A stretch of DNA of 64,000 nucleotides from CAZMBI01 sp964564675 (GCA_964564675.1 CAZMBI010000008.1:25476-89475), one strand, 5' to 3'; numbered from the stretch's first letter, positions 7,173 through 16,651 are shown. The notes: generated from the letters alone by a model not told the origin. Made by a program: numbers and translations.

Positions 7173-7716
7173 ACTGCGTCATCCTTTCCCGCAGGCCGGC
7201 TTTCGCGCGCGACAGCAGCGATTCCAGAGCCTTCACCGAAATGCCCATCATTTTTGCAATCTGTTTTTGCGGCAGGTCTTCAAAATAAAACAGATTCACC
7301 GCAATACGCTGATTATCGGGCAGCAAACACAGCGCATCGCGCAGGGCACGTTGGGCCTGTTGTTCCATTTCGTCCTGCTCGGCGGAGCGTTCGCCGCTTG
7401 GAATATCGTCCACCAGTTCGGCGCTGGCGCGTTTGCGCGCGCGCAGGCAATCCATCGCCTGATTATACAAAATCCGGTAAAACCAGGTGACGAAGCGCGC
7501 CTTGCGGTTACCCTTCCAGCGCGCCTTACCGGACCATAATTTCATAAACGCGTCCTGCACGATATCTTCCGCATCCTGCTGGTTCATCACCCAGCGATAG
7601 ACCATCACGTAAAACCGCCGGTGGTGACGCGCCACCAGCGTATCAAAGGCGGTTTGGTTGCCGCCGCGGATGAAATCCATCAGGCTTTCATCGGGCATCT
7701 CGCTGAAACGGAACAA
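7165..7716 (-). CDS. ECF-family RNA polymerase sigma factor
   Basis: 183 residues. Region 2 contains DAEDIVQDAFMKLW and FVTWFYRILYN. Region 4 contains LPDNQRIAVNLFYFEDLPQ then IAKMMGISVKALESLLSRA, a helix-turn-helix. The start is TTG at 7714-7716, preceded by AAGGAG at 9-nt spacing; an ATG six codons in is an alternative. Directs RNA polymerase to an envelope or stress regulon (family knowledge). The putative anti-sigma overlaps downstream and the periplasmic SPEER protein lies upstream. Confidence 0.92.
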   Translation of the reverse strand: MFRFSEMPDESLMDFIRGGNQTAFDTLVARHHRRFYVMVYRWVMNQQDAEDIVQDAFMKLWSGKARWKGNRKARFVTWFYRILYNQAMDCLRARKRASAELVDDIPSGERSAEQDEMEQQAQRALRDALCLLPDNQRIAVNLFYFEDLPQKQIAKMMGISVKALESLLSRAKAGLRERMTQYA

Positions 7717-7746
7717 GCCGCCTGTCTCCTTATCCGGTCATAACGC

Positions 7747-7772
7747 TAACGCATGTCGCACTCACGACGTTA
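7747..7772 (-). promoter_or_regulatory. Possible ECF autoregulatory promoter
   Basis: On the minus strand GTAAC is followed 17 bases later by CGTTA, about 30 bases before the TTG start of the sigma factor. ECF promoters often carry an AAC-type -35 and a CGT-type -10 at such spacing. The same two pentamers also form an inverted repeat, so a regulator site is an alternative. Weak evidence. Confidence 0.22.
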
Positions 7773-7797
7773 CCATCGCCATAGGGGCTTGCAGCGA

Positions 7798-7819
7798 AGA
7801 AAAATCAGTAGATTTTTCT
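7798..7819. repeat. 9-bp perfect hairpin upstream of ECF sigma gene
   Basis: AGAAAAATC, loop AGTA, GATTTTTCT. It lies between the periplasmic protein gene (stop at 7894) and the sigma gene (start 7716), both on the minus strand. The stem is A/T rich and not followed by a long T run. It could attenuate read-through or be an operator. Confidence 0.5.
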
Positions 7820-7893
7820 GATGGCCGCGGTGCGCTGATCGCCAGGCTTCGGATCCCCGCGTGACAATACCTCCACAGGTTTGCTCCCGCCAT

Positions 7894-8241
7894 TTATTCC
7901 CCGTCGCCGCGACGTTCCTGCCGGCGTTCGGCTTTTCGCTGCATGCGGCGCTCGACATGTTCGATTTTTTCCTGATCCGACATGTTCTCCCAGCGCTCTT
8001 CCAGATATTTCATCCGCTCCGCCCGGCGTTTTTCAATAAGTTCAACCTTTTCCGCATTGCTCATCGATTCCCACTGAGCCCTGCGGTCCTGCAGAAACTC
8101 GCGGCGTTCCTCTGGCGACATGGCCTCGATTTTGGCGCGTCGTTCCTCCGGGCTGAGGTTGTCGAGATTATCCTGCGCATAAGCTGCAGGGGTGGCGGCC
8201 AGCAGGCCAGCCAGCGCGGCGGTAAGCATCCTGTGTGTCAT
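7894..8241 (-). CDS. Periplasmic SPEER-repeat protein (Spy/CpxP- or DUF3106-like)
   Basis: 115 residues from ATG at 8239-8241, preceded by AGGAGG. A signal peptide (about residues 1-22, ending AAYAQ) is followed by a highly charged helical protein with repeated 'LSPEERR/MSPEERR/MSDQEK' units, each starting a helix. Such Arg/Glu-rich periplasmic proteins include metal or envelope-stress sensors next to ECF sigma factors. Here it lies just upstream of one, which suggests it is the sensor or target of that system. Confidence 0.75.
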   Translation of the reverse strand: MTHRMLTAALAGLLAATPAAYAQDNLDNLSPEERRAKIEAMSPEERREFLQDRRAQWESMSNAEKVELIEKRRAERMKYLEERWENMSDQEKIEHVERRMQRKAERRQERRGDGE

Positions 8242-8360
8242 GGGGTCCTCCTGTATTGTCTGACTATTATCATACGCCGGTAACCGTGCAACCCTTCGCC
8301 ATTTACTTATGCCCGTTTTACACCTATAAATCCATGAGAAACAACCAGTAAAAGAATAGG

Positions 8361-9440
8361 ATGGGACGGATCTGTCCAGTGATATTGTGCGGCGGACCTG
8401 GTCGGCGCCTGTGGCCGCTGGTCGATACGCACACCCCCAAGCCGGTATTGACGGTTGGCGGGCGCAGCCTGCTGTCACACACCATCCGCCGCGTGGCCGA
8501 TAGCGGACATTACGCCCCGCCGCTGATTGTCACCTCGGCGGACAGTGTCGGCGCCATTGCCCGCGAATTAACCGCTATCGGATGCGCCGATCTGCCCGTA
8601 CTGATCGAGCCGGCCCCGCGTGATACGGCGGCGGCCATTCTGTCTGCCGCGCTGTATCTCCGCCAGACGCAGCCGGATGCGACGTTGCTTGTCCTGCCGG
8701 CCGATCATGCCATAAACGAGGAGGCGGCCTTTCATGCTGCGATGCAGCAAAGTATCGCTGCGGCGGCGGCGGGTTTTCTGGTATGTTTCGGTATCACGCC
8801 GCATTCTCCGGAAACCGCCTATGGCTATATCCGCCCGGGCGCGGCCTGCGATGCGCATGCCCGTCATGTGCAGGCCTTCGTGGAAAAACCGGATGCTGCC
8901 AGCGCCGCGGCGTACCTGGCCGAGGGCTATCTCTGGAACAGCGGCATGTTTGTATTTTCCGTCGAACGCATCATCGAGGAGGCCGAAATCCACGCTGTGG
9001 CCACGCTGGCCGCCTGCGAACAGGCAATCGCCCACAGCTGGCGCGAGGGGGTGCGCACCTATCTGGGCCGCGCGCTGAACCACGCGCCGCGTCAGCCGAT
9101 TGACCGCGCCATTATGGAGCGCACATCACATGCGGCAGTGGTGCCGCTGGCGTGCGCATGGTCCGATCTGGGCAGCTATGCCAGCCTGTGGCGCGCCGCG
9201 GCGAAAGACGAGGCCGGCAACGCGTTCAACGGCCGCGTTCGCGCTCGGCACGCGCAGCATAATTTCGTCGATGTGCCGCAGCAGGAAACCCTTCTGCTCG
9301 GCGTGTCGGATCTGGTGGTGGTGCAGCGCAACGAGAGGTTACTGATTGCGCATAAGGACCAGCTGGATGGCCTTAAGCAGCTGGCAGACAGCAGCGAGGC
9401 GGCCGCTGTGATGTCCCATGCAACGGAATCATCCGGCTGA
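8361..9440 (+). CDS. Mannose-1-phosphate guanylyltransferase
   Basis: 359 residues. The nucleotidyltransferase signature CGGPGRRLWPL at the N-terminus is a variant of the usual SGGxGTRLWPL. It is followed by EPAPRDTAAAI, VLPADH, YGYI, VEKP, YLWNSGMFVF, and a C-terminal SDLGSYASLW. It makes GDP-mannose from mannose-1-P and GTP for polysaccharide synthesis. There is no C-terminal phosphomannose isomerase half, so it is the short monofunctional type. It lies next to a glycanase and other glycan genes. Confidence 0.9.
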   Translation: MGRICPVILCGGPGRRLWPLVDTHTPKPVLTVGGRSLLSHTIRRVADSGHYAPPLIVTSADSVGAIARELTAIGCADLPVLIEPAPRDTAAAILSAALYLRQTQPDATLLVLPADHAINEEAAFHAAMQQSIAAAAAGFLVCFGITPHSPETAYGYIRPGAACDAHARHVQAFVEKPDAASAAAYLAEGYLWNSGMFVFSVERIIEEAEIHAVATLAACEQAIAHSWREGVRTYLGRALNHAPRQPIDRAIMERTSHAAVVPLACAWSDLGSYASLWRAAAKDEAGNAFNGRVRARHAQHNFVDVPQQETLLLGVSDLVVVQRNERLLIAHKDQLDGLKQLADSSEAAAVMSHATESSG

Positions 9441-9468
9441 CCGCCTCGCGTGCGCTCGCCCCTTATCC

Positions 9469-12309
9469 TCAGATGAGGGCCTCCTCCACGATTTCCACGT
9501 TGCGGAACCAGCTGTCGGCCTGCGCCGTGGCGTCGTCGTCATTGATGAAGGTGAGATACTGCATCGCGCTGCCCACATCGTAGAAATCGGCCAGCTGCAG
9601 TTCATAGGCCTGCCAGTCACCGCCGCCGCTGTAGGCTTCAATATCCTGGCCGTAATCCTGCGTGCCGGCCAGCTGGATGAAGGACTGCGCATCATAATGA
9701 TGGTCGTTCTCCAGCCCGATACCATGGATTTCGCCCACCGAATCGGATTTGAACTCGAAACGCAGCACCGTATCCTCGGTGACGGTGACCTGTTCGTTGG
9801 CCTTTTTCCAGGTGTTGCCGCTCAAATGTAGCGTGCCCTCATCGACGATGGCATAACCCCCGGGCTGATGGTCCTGATCGCTGTAGCCGGTGACAATCGC
9901 CTCGGCGAAATTGAACGTATCGCTGTCTTCGAGCACCGTTTCATCCTGCACCAGTTCTATGTTACGGAACCAGCTGTCGGCCTGAGCGCTGGCGTCGTCA
10001 TCATTGATAAAGGTGAGAAACGCCATTTCCTCGCCGATATCGTAGAAATCGGCCAGGCGCAGCTCGTAAGACTGCCAGTCGCCGCCGCCGTTATATTGCG
10101 GGCCGGTAATGGCATAATCCTGCGTGCCGGCCAGCTGGACGAAGGCGGTCGGTGAATAGCGATCATCGGCGCTTAATCCGATCCCGTGAATCTCCGCTTC
10201 CGATTCCGTTTTGAAATCAAAGCGCAATACGGTATCGGCTTCAACCGTGACCGACTCGGCGAACTTCTTCCAGCCATTGCCGTTTAAATGCAGCATGTGC
10301 GCATCGGGCATGGCATAGCCGTCGGGCTGATGATCCTGATCGCTGTAGGAGGTCATCTCGGCTGCCATAAAATCAAACAGTTCGCTTGTGACCACCGCCG
10401 GCTCGTCGACTGGATCGCTGCCGCCGACCGTGTCTTCGCCGGTGAGGGTATCGTCGCCGGGCACGCTGTCATCGCCGGTGAGCGTGTCGTCACCGCCAAC
10501 GGTATCGTCAGCGGAGCCGCCGCCCGTTGTATCGTCGGCCGGCTGGCCGGGTTCATACAGTCGGACATTGCGGAACCAGCTATCCCCGGCGGCGGCGGCA
10601 TCATCATCATTAATAAAAGTCAGATAATTCATGGTTTTACCGACATCAAACACATCGGACAGCTTGATGTCGTATTGCTGCCAATCGCCGTCTCCTTCAT
10701 AGCTTAGCTGCGTATCGGCAAAGTCCTGCGTGCCGTGCAGCTGGATGAAGGTATAGCGTGCATGCCCGTTATCGTGGTGCAGGCCGATGCCGTGGACCTC
10801 GCCTTCGACATCGGATTTGAAATCGAAGGAAAGCATGGTGTCTTCGCCGATCACCTGCTTGTTATACAGTTTCTTCCAGGTATTGCCTTCCAGTTGCAGG
10901 GTGCTGTTGTCGTCATGGGTTTGCACCACCTGCGGGTCCAGATCCTGGTCGGAATACGATGTCAGGGCGTTTTCGTATAACGGCACGTAATCCGGCTCGT
11001 TATCGAATGCGCTTTCATCGACATCCATGACCACCGGCGCATTCGCCGGCGCGGCTACCGAATCGGAAAAGATGAACTGCTCGGGCGAGAGCTCGCTGAT
11101 TTGAAGATTTTTGAGCAGCGCCGCCTGGTCTTCATCCAGCCGGAACAGGATATCATCGCCCACCTGCGTCATGAAGGGCAACACATCCTCGAAATGCGTG
11201 AAGTGAAAGCCGTACAGCTTGATCTTGTCGTGATTGCCCGGCTCATTGGTCAGATCGAGGATCACGTCGTTGCCGTCGCCGTCGCGCAGTACGAAATGAT
11301 CCGCCCCGGCGCCGCCTTTGAGCACGTCATTGCCGCCGCGGCCGTCCAGATTATTGTACTTGCCTTCGGCGCCCTCTAGGTAATTATCGAGATCGTTGCC
11401 ATTGAGATGATGCGCCCACGTGCCATACATTTTACCGCCGACACTGGTGTCCCACATGGTGTTGGCAAACTGCCAGGCCTGATAATGCTGCGTGCCGTCG
11501 CCCAGCACGTCGGCGCGCAGGGTCGAGAAGCTGTTCATATCAATGGGCTGCCAGTCGGTGGGCATGCCTACCACGTCATGGTCCACCTGTTGCTGATAGA
11601 CGCGGATGTAATCGATTTCCATTTCCGCCGGGAAAATGGACGGATCCTCCGGCGTGCGCGCCCAGCCGCCAAGCGCCAGGTTAGCGATGACGTGCATGCT
11701 GTGATCGAAAATATAATTATCGACCTCATACACTTTCACGCCGTCGACATACCAGGTGATGGTGTCTTCCTGCCAGTCCATGCCGTAGGTGTGAAACCCG
11801 TCGGACGTGTCGATCAGCGTGTTACTGTGGGTTTGCAGCGTGTTGTGCCAGTTGGCGTCGCGCCCGTGGGCCGAGGTATGCACGCGGTCCGGCTCATGGC
11901 CGAGCACTTCCACCACATCCAGCTCCGAGGGCCAGTCGCCGTCGGACTGCAGCAGCCAGAAGGCGGGCCAGGCGCCCTGTCCGGCGGGCATTTTGGCGCT
12001 CATTTCGAAATAGCCGTACTGCACGGCGAACATTTCCTCCGAGGTGATCAGGCCGGAGGTGTATTGTTTGCCGTCGAGTTCGCCGCCGGGGGCGTGATCG
12101 GCGGTGATGGTCAGCACGCCGTCATCGATGGAAAACGGATTCAGGCCCAGGCCCTTATAATCCGGATCGACATAGATCTGGTCCTCGTTATTCAAATAGC
12201 GGTCGCCGTAATGATATTCGGTGTTCCATCCCTGGTTGCCGCTTTTAGTGGTTACGTTGAGATCGTTGAATTCGTCTTCGAACAATACATCATAATTACC
12301 GAGCTGCAT
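9469..12309 (-). CDS. Secreted GH16 glycanase with RTX repeats and three C-terminal modules
   Basis: 946 residues. GH16 domain at about 5-240 with catalytic ELDVVE (Glu129, Asp131, Glu134) and typical WPAFWLL. An RTX-like segment follows near 310-350 (LDGRGGNDVLKGGAGAD). Then come three related modules of about 140 residues (near 441, 646 and 800), each beginning SYSDQD or GYSDQD and ending with FINDDDA...DSWFRN. An Asp/Thr/Gly linker lies between modules 1 and 2. No signal peptide is seen. Together with the RTX this suggests type I secretion, as for rhizobial ExsH/EglC glycanases. GGGAG precedes the ATG. Confidence 0.9.
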   Translation of the reverse strand: MQLGNYDVLFEDEFNDLNVTTKSGNQGWNTEYHYGDRYLNNEDQIYVDPDYKGLGLNPFSIDDGVLTITADHAPGGELDGKQYTSGLITSEEMFAVQYGYFEMSAKMPAGQGAWPAFWLLQSDGDWPSELDVVEVLGHEPDRVHTSAHGRDANWHNTLQTHSNTLIDTSDGFHTYGMDWQEDTITWYVDGVKVYEVDNYIFDHSMHVIANLALGGWARTPEDPSIFPAEMEIDYIRVYQQQVDHDVVGMPTDWQPIDMNSFSTLRADVLGDGTQHYQAWQFANTMWDTSVGGKMYGTWAHHLNGNDLDNYLEGAEGKYNNLDGRGGNDVLKGGAGADHFVLRDGDGNDVILDLTNEPGNHDKIKLYGFHFTHFEDVLPFMTQVGDDILFRLDEDQAALLKNLQISELSPEQFIFSDSVAAPANAPVVMDVDESAFDNEPDYVPLYENALTSYSDQDLDPQVVQTHDDNSTLQLEGNTWKKLYNKQVIGEDTMLSFDFKSDVEGEVHGIGLHHDNGHARYTFIQLHGTQDFADTQLSYEGDGDWQQYDIKLSDVFDVGKTMNYLTFINDDDAAAAGDSWFRNVRLYEPGQPADDTTGGGSADDTVGGDDTLTGDDSVPGDDTLTGEDTVGGSDPVDEPAVVTSELFDFMAAEMTSYSDQDHQPDGYAMPDAHMLHLNGNGWKKFAESVTVEADTVLRFDFKTESEAEIHGIGLSADDRYSPTAFVQLAGTQDYAITGPQYNGGGDWQSYELRLADFYDIGEEMAFLTFINDDDASAQADSWFRNIELVQDETVLEDSDTFNFAEAIVTGYSDQDHQPGGYAIVDEGTLHLSGNTWKKANEQVTVTEDTVLRFEFKSDSVGEIHGIGLENDHHYDAQSFIQLAGTQDYGQDIEAYSGGGDWQAYELQLADFYDVGSAMQYLTFINDDDATAQADSWFRNVEIVEEALI

Positions 12310-12600
12310 GGTTTTCTCCCTGTATGAATGGTGTCATTGTGTGGAGCCGACACCGAACCTCATTGGGTTTACGTGTAGGATAAGAAAGACGGGTTAAAAA
12401 AAGATGTATAATTACGCGAGTCTGATTCAAATTTAGACAGAATGCTGACGGAGTTATCGCGGTGTGCGCGATAAAAGATTAACGCGGGCGTGAAAAATTA
12501 ACACATCGAAAGCGCGCGATCGGAACAAAGAAAACAGGTGCGCGCGCAGGTCTCAGCGCGCCATGTCGGGTGATGTTTGAGAGATGAATCAGGCGCCGGT
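12310..12600. promoter_or_regulatory. Upstream region of GH16 gene with hairpin
   Basis: This 291-bp non-coding stretch is downstream of the methyltransferase and upstream of the GH16 gene. It holds a perfect 8-bp hairpin TTATCGCG-GTGTG-CGCGATAA at 12454-12474 without a T run, plus AT-rich blocks near 12370-12440 that could hold the glycanase promoter. No known operator is recognised. Confidence 0.4.
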
Positions 12601-13512
12601 TTATAATCCGAGCGGTTGCCAGCGACGGGGTGGAATGTCGAGCTCATCCGTTAACATATTTGGGCCCAACGCTCCGGGGTGCGGGCTGCGGTTAAGCGGC
12701 AGCGCCGGCGGTGCTTTTAATTGTTGGGTGCGTTCATCGACTTCGATGGTGGTTTTTTCCACGCGCTGCGGGTGGCCCGCGGGCAGTTTATGGCCAACGC
12801 CCCACAGATCGAGCCATTTGCGTTGAATCCGGATATTGCAAAAGCCGGCATCGGCAAATTGTTTGGCGAGCGTCTGCGCGGTGAACGCGGTTTTATGCGC
12901 CATAAAATAATTCCCGCGGGAAATGGAGGCGCGGAAACCGTACATAATGTCAATCGGCGAAATCGGCCCGGCGGGAGAATCATAGACCGGGTCGTCGAGC
13001 TGGCCGTTGGCGACATAGGTGGCTACCGACTGGATATCGGGCATGGTCACTAAAAACAGCCCGCCCGGCTTCAGGATACGAAACAGCGACTGAAAGACGC
13101 CTGCCACCTGATGGGCATGCAAATGTTCGATATTATGCGATGACCAGACGGCATCGACCGCGGCATCGGGAATCATCGACAAATCGGTCATATCGGCGAC
13201 GATATCGGGCTCAACCTTGGGGTCGATATCGAGGCGTATTTCATGCCATTCCTCGCCGTGGAAAGACTGGTGCAACTTGGCCTTGTTCGCCGCGCCGCAG
13301 CCGATATGCAGCACCCGTTTTTTGTCGCCGGCAGCTTTGGCAATTTTTGCAAAGTCGGCTTTGGTGGACCATTTCCCCGCACCGGCGGGCGCTTTCACCG
13401 CGGGTTTTTTGGCGGTGGTGTCTCCGGTTTTTTTCGCGCTCGCGGTTTGCGCCGCGGCTTTCTTTTTAGCCGGGGCCTTGCCGGCTTTTTTCGTGGTGGT
13501 GGTTTTTTTCAT
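12601..13512 (-). CDS. SAM-dependent methyltransferase with Lys/Ala-rich histone-like tail
   Basis: 303 residues. The first ~48 are almost only Lys, Ala, Pro and Thr (KKTTTTKKAGKAPAKKK...), like the tails of bacterial histone H1-like proteins. A class I methyltransferase follows: VLHIGCGAA (motif I), RLDIDP, DAVWSSHNIEHL, ILKPGGLFLVTMPD. The C-terminus is Pro-rich. The start overlaps the stop of the glycosyltransferase gene by 4 nt, so it is probably part of a glycan pathway. The basic tail may bind nucleic acid or an acidic polymer. Confidence 0.85.
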   Translation of the reverse strand: MKKTTTTKKAGKAPAKKKAAAQTASAKKTGDTTAKKPAVKAPAGAGKWSTKADFAKIAKAAGDKKRVLHIGCGAANKAKLHQSFHGEEWHEIRLDIDPKVEPDIVADMTDLSMIPDAAVDAVWSSHNIEHLHAHQVAGVFQSLFRILKPGGLFLVTMPDIQSVATYVANGQLDDPVYDSPAGPISPIDIMYGFRASISRGNYFMAHKTAFTAQTLAKQFADAGFCNIRIQRKWLDLWGVGHKLPAGHPQRVEKTTIEVDERTQQLKAPPALPLNRSPHPGALGPNMLTDELDIPPRRWQPLGL

Positions 13513-14789
13513 GCGGCCTCCCGGTTCCTGACCGTATACAGCGACTGAATCGCTTCCTGCGTTGGCGGCGGCAGTTTACGCGCCGCCACGTCGCGCACCA
13601 GCTGCATATGCAAAGGCAGCAGTTTCTTCAGGTCGTACTGGTCACACATCGACTGGCGGGCGGCATCGCGCACATGCTGCATGCGGGTGGGGTGATCTAG
13701 AATTTCGCTGACCTGCGCGGCCACCGCTTCCGGCGAGAAGAAATCGACTAAAAAGCCGGTTTCGCCATGGGTGATCACTTCGCGTACCGGCTGGGTGTCG
13801 GAGCCGACTACGGCGCAGCCGATCGCCATCGCCTCCATGCACGACCAGGACAGCACAAACGGATAGGTCAGATAAATATGCGCCGCAGAGACCTGCAGGA
13901 CACGCACCAGCTGCTCATACTGCACGGTGCCGACAAAATGGATGCGGTTTAAATCCAGATCGACTTCATCCATCAGCATTTTGCGATAGGTGGTGCCTTT
14001 CGGCGGCCGCCTGCCATAACTGACATCATCGGCACCAATGGCGATGATATGACAGTTGGGGCGTTCTTTCAGGATACGCTCGGCGGCGCGCATAAAGGTG
14101 GGAAAGCCACGATACGGTTCAAAGTTGCGCGCGATGTAGGTGACGATTTCGTCACCTTTTTTCAGCGTTACGTTCTGGTTGACCTTTACGGTCATCTCTT
14201 CGGCGGGTTTAGCCACATCGCAATTGATGCCGTCATGAATCACCGAGATCTTCGACTGATACTCCGGCGGATGCAACGCATGCTGCCAGAAGGTGGGGCT
14301 TGTGCCCCAGTCGGCGCTAGTCAGGTTGAGCAGGTGATGCATGTTTTTGGTGCGCACGCGGGCGAGATCGTCCGGCTTGGGCATATCGGCTGGATCAAAT
14401 CCCACATCCGCGCCCCGCGCGTGGTAATAAAACTCGAAAAACGATAAAAGCGGCGTATCGGGATAGACATCCTTGACATACAGCGCATCGCCCCAGCCCG
14501 GATGGGCGCAGATAACATCGGGTACGAAGCCTTCTTCGTGTTTCAGCCGGTTCAGGCAGCGCCACACTTCCTGGCCCTGGATCACCGCCTGTTCGGCGTG
14601 CACCAGATAGCGGTGGCAATGCGGCGAGGGCTTGCGGTTGACTTCATATTGTATTTTGTGGACATTCGGCAGCGTGGCGGTCTTGTTCTTGGTGATAAAG
14701 ACGACCTGATTGGCCGGGTCTTCGGCAAAAGCCGGGCACAGATATTTATACTGCCCTGGCATATTGGGATGCATGAAGAGGATTTTCAT
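13509..14789 (-). CDS. Glycosyltransferase family 4
   Basis: 426 residues from the ATG at 14787-14789 (MKILFMHPNMPGQYK), preceded by GGAG; an upstream ATG at 14807 is less likely. GT-B fold: N-terminal donor/acceptor half with HPGWGD, a linker, then VTYIARNFEPYRGFPTFMRA, HFVGTVQYEQLV and the family 4 motif ...SCMEAMAIGCAVVGSDTQPVREVI. Transfers a sugar to an acceptor, specificity unknown. It overlaps the methyltransferase start. Confidence 0.9.
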   Translation of the reverse strand: MKILFMHPNMPGQYKYLCPAFAEDPANQVVFITKNKTATLPNVHKIQYEVNRKPSPHCHRYLVHAEQAVIQGQEVWRCLNRLKHEEGFVPDVICAHPGWGDALYVKDVYPDTPLLSFFEFYYHARGADVGFDPADMPKPDDLARVRTKNMHHLLNLTSADWGTSPTFWQHALHPPEYQSKISVIHDGINCDVAKPAEEMTVKVNQNVTLKKGDEIVTYIARNFEPYRGFPTFMRAAERILKERPNCHIIAIGADDVSYGRRPPKGTTYRKMLMDEVDLDLNRIHFVGTVQYEQLVRVLQVSAAHIYLTYPFVLSWSCMEAMAIGCAVVGSDTQPVREVITHGETGFLVDFFSPEAVAAQVSEILDHPTRMQHVRDAARQSMCDQYDLKKLLPLHMQLVRDVAARKLPPPTQEAIQSLYTVRNREAA

Positions 14790-14941
14790 GGCTCCGAAAT
14801 TAATCATAAATCAGCGAAACGCAACGAAATACTGCGGCGACTCGGCAACAGCGAAAGGCAAACGCGCGCCGCCGGAGAAAATCCGCCAGGAACGGGCAAA
14901 AATTCAGCAACCGTTAACGATTTCATGCTATAACCGAACAT

Positions 14942-16642
14942 ATGTGCTTTGTATGTCTATCGCAACATTATGATCAGGGCACCGGTTCCGGCCACATCGC
15001 GCTGGCTAATGGCGGCGCCGGCGGCGGGGTGATTCGCCAGGCCTCCTTCACCGGCAATGAATATTATATCGATGCCCTGCTCAACGGCCTTTCCTGGACC
15101 GGCCAGACCGATCTGGGCGCCACGATCACCTATAATTTCAATTATTCGGCCGAAGGCGGCGAGCCGTTCGGCGTGGCTGAGCGGGCGCTGGCTCTGGATG
15201 CCATGCAGCAATGGGCGAAAGTAGCCAATATCGATTTTCAGGCAACCACGGGGATCTCCGATATCACCTTCTCGCAGGAGGATTTGGGGCCGGGGCTGGC
15301 CGGGCTGGCGACCACCTTCTTCAATGGCAGCCAGATCACCTCGTCTGAAGCGCAGATCGATGATGACATTACCCAGCTCGCGCCTAACAGTTTCGGCTAC
15401 CTCACCATATTACACGAAATCGGCCATACGCTGGGGCTCAAACATCCCGGCCAGTACAGCGAATCGGATGTGCCGCCGTTCTTGCCCGAGGCCGAAGACA
15501 ATATTCAAAACAGTGTCATGTCCTATAATAACGGGCCACTGGTGAACCAGCAGACCAACGCCCCGATTACACCGATGATTTACGATATTGCCGCAATGCA
15601 GAAACTGTATGGCGCCAATACCGATTATATGGCGGGGGATACCAGCTGGGATTTTAACGGCACACGCCAGACCATGACCATTTGGGACGGCGGCGGCGAC
15701 GATACGGTCAGTGCGGCGGGCTATAGCTTCGGCGATGCCCTGATCGACCTGCGCGCCGGCTTCGAGCATGTGTCGCAGATCGGGCAGGCGGTGGTGCTCA
15801 TGGCCTTTGGCGCCGATATCGAACACGCCATCGGCAGCAACCAGAACGATACGCTGGTGGGCAATAGCCTGAGCAACGAATTATTCGGCAGCAACGGTCG
15901 CGACAGCCTGCGCGGCGGCGAGGCGAACGATACGCTGTATGGCGGCGACGCCATCGCCGATGCCGATGACGACAATGACACCATGGCCGGGGAAAACGGT
16001 TCGGACATTATGTACGGCAACACCGGCGACGATCTGATGTTCGGGGGCGGTAATTTTGCCGATCTTGAAACCGGCAGCGACACTATTTACGGCGGCTTCG
16101 GCGCCGACAGCATCTATGGCAATGCCGGGGATGACTCGCTGTTCGGCGGCGGTGCGCTGGCCGATCCCAACGATCTGGGCGATACCATCGCCGGCGGCAA
16201 AGGGGCGGATTACATCATCGGTAATGGCGGCGACGACTTTATTTACGGCGGCGGAGCCGCCGCCGATCCGGAAGATTTAAACGACACTATTTTCGCCGGA
16301 TTCGGCAACGATACCGTGCTGGGCAATGGCGGCGATGATTTTATCGACGGCGGGCCGGGCAATGACGAACTGAATGCCGGGCTGGGGGATGATACCCATT
16401 TCTTCGGTAATGGCAGCGGTCAGGATATCATTACCTTTTTCGAAGGCGCCGGCGCGGTGGGCGGCGATATCATTCAGCTGGTGTCCGATCTCAACGGGTC
16501 GGGGATTATGAGTGCTGCCGATGCGGCCGCCGCAGCGACATTTACCGGTGATACCGCCACGCTGGATCTGGGCGGCGGTAACAGTCTCACCGTACTGGGC
16601 CTGAGCACGGCGCTGAGTGCGGACGATTTCAGTATCTTCTAG
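14942..16642 (+). CDS. Serralysin-family metalloprotease (M10) with RTX repeats
   Basis: 566 residues. Zinc site HEIGHTLGLKH (His158, Glu159, His162, His168) and the Met-turn SVMSYNNG. The C-terminal half is RTX nonapeptide repeats (GGxGxD-type, from about 300 to 490) binding calcium, then a terminal segment rich in aliphatics ending DDFSIF, a typical type I secretion signal. No N-terminal signal peptide. The usual Tyr ligand may lie in the MIYDIAAMQ region. No Inh inhibitor or T1SS genes are in this window. There is no clear ribosome binding site before the ATG. Confidence 0.93.
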   Translation: MCFVCLSQHYDQGTGSGHIALANGGAGGGVIRQASFTGNEYYIDALLNGLSWTGQTDLGATITYNFNYSAEGGEPFGVAERALALDAMQQWAKVANIDFQATTGISDITFSQEDLGPGLAGLATTFFNGSQITSSEAQIDDDITQLAPNSFGYLTILHEIGHTLGLKHPGQYSESDVPPFLPEAEDNIQNSVMSYNNGPLVNQQTNAPITPMIYDIAAMQKLYGANTDYMAGDTSWDFNGTRQTMTIWDGGGDDTVSAAGYSFGDALIDLRAGFEHVSQIGQAVVLMAFGADIEHAIGSNQNDTLVGNSLSNELFGSNGRDSLRGGEANDTLYGGDAIADADDDNDTMAGENGSDIMYGNTGDDLMFGGGNFADLETGSDTIYGGFGADSIYGNAGDDSLFGGGALADPNDLGDTIAGGKGADYIIGNGGDDFIYGGGAAADPEDLNDTIFAGFGNDTVLGNGGDDFIDGGPGNDELNAGLGDDTHFFGNGSGQDIITFFEGAGAVGGDIIQLVSDLNGSGIMSAADAAAAATFTGDTATLDLGGGNSLTVLGLSTALSADDFSIF

Positions 16643-16651
16643 GGGCGGGGA

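Noticed and set aside
11407..12327. 306-residue plus-strand ORF opposite the GH16 gene
   Set aside because: Long only because the opposite strand is GC-rich and coding; no ribosome binding site or motif.
15840..16400. Regularly spaced repeats in the serralysin gene suggested a CRISPR-like array
   Set aside because: The repeats are coding RTX nonapeptides in frame, with varied DNA; no identical repeats or spacers.
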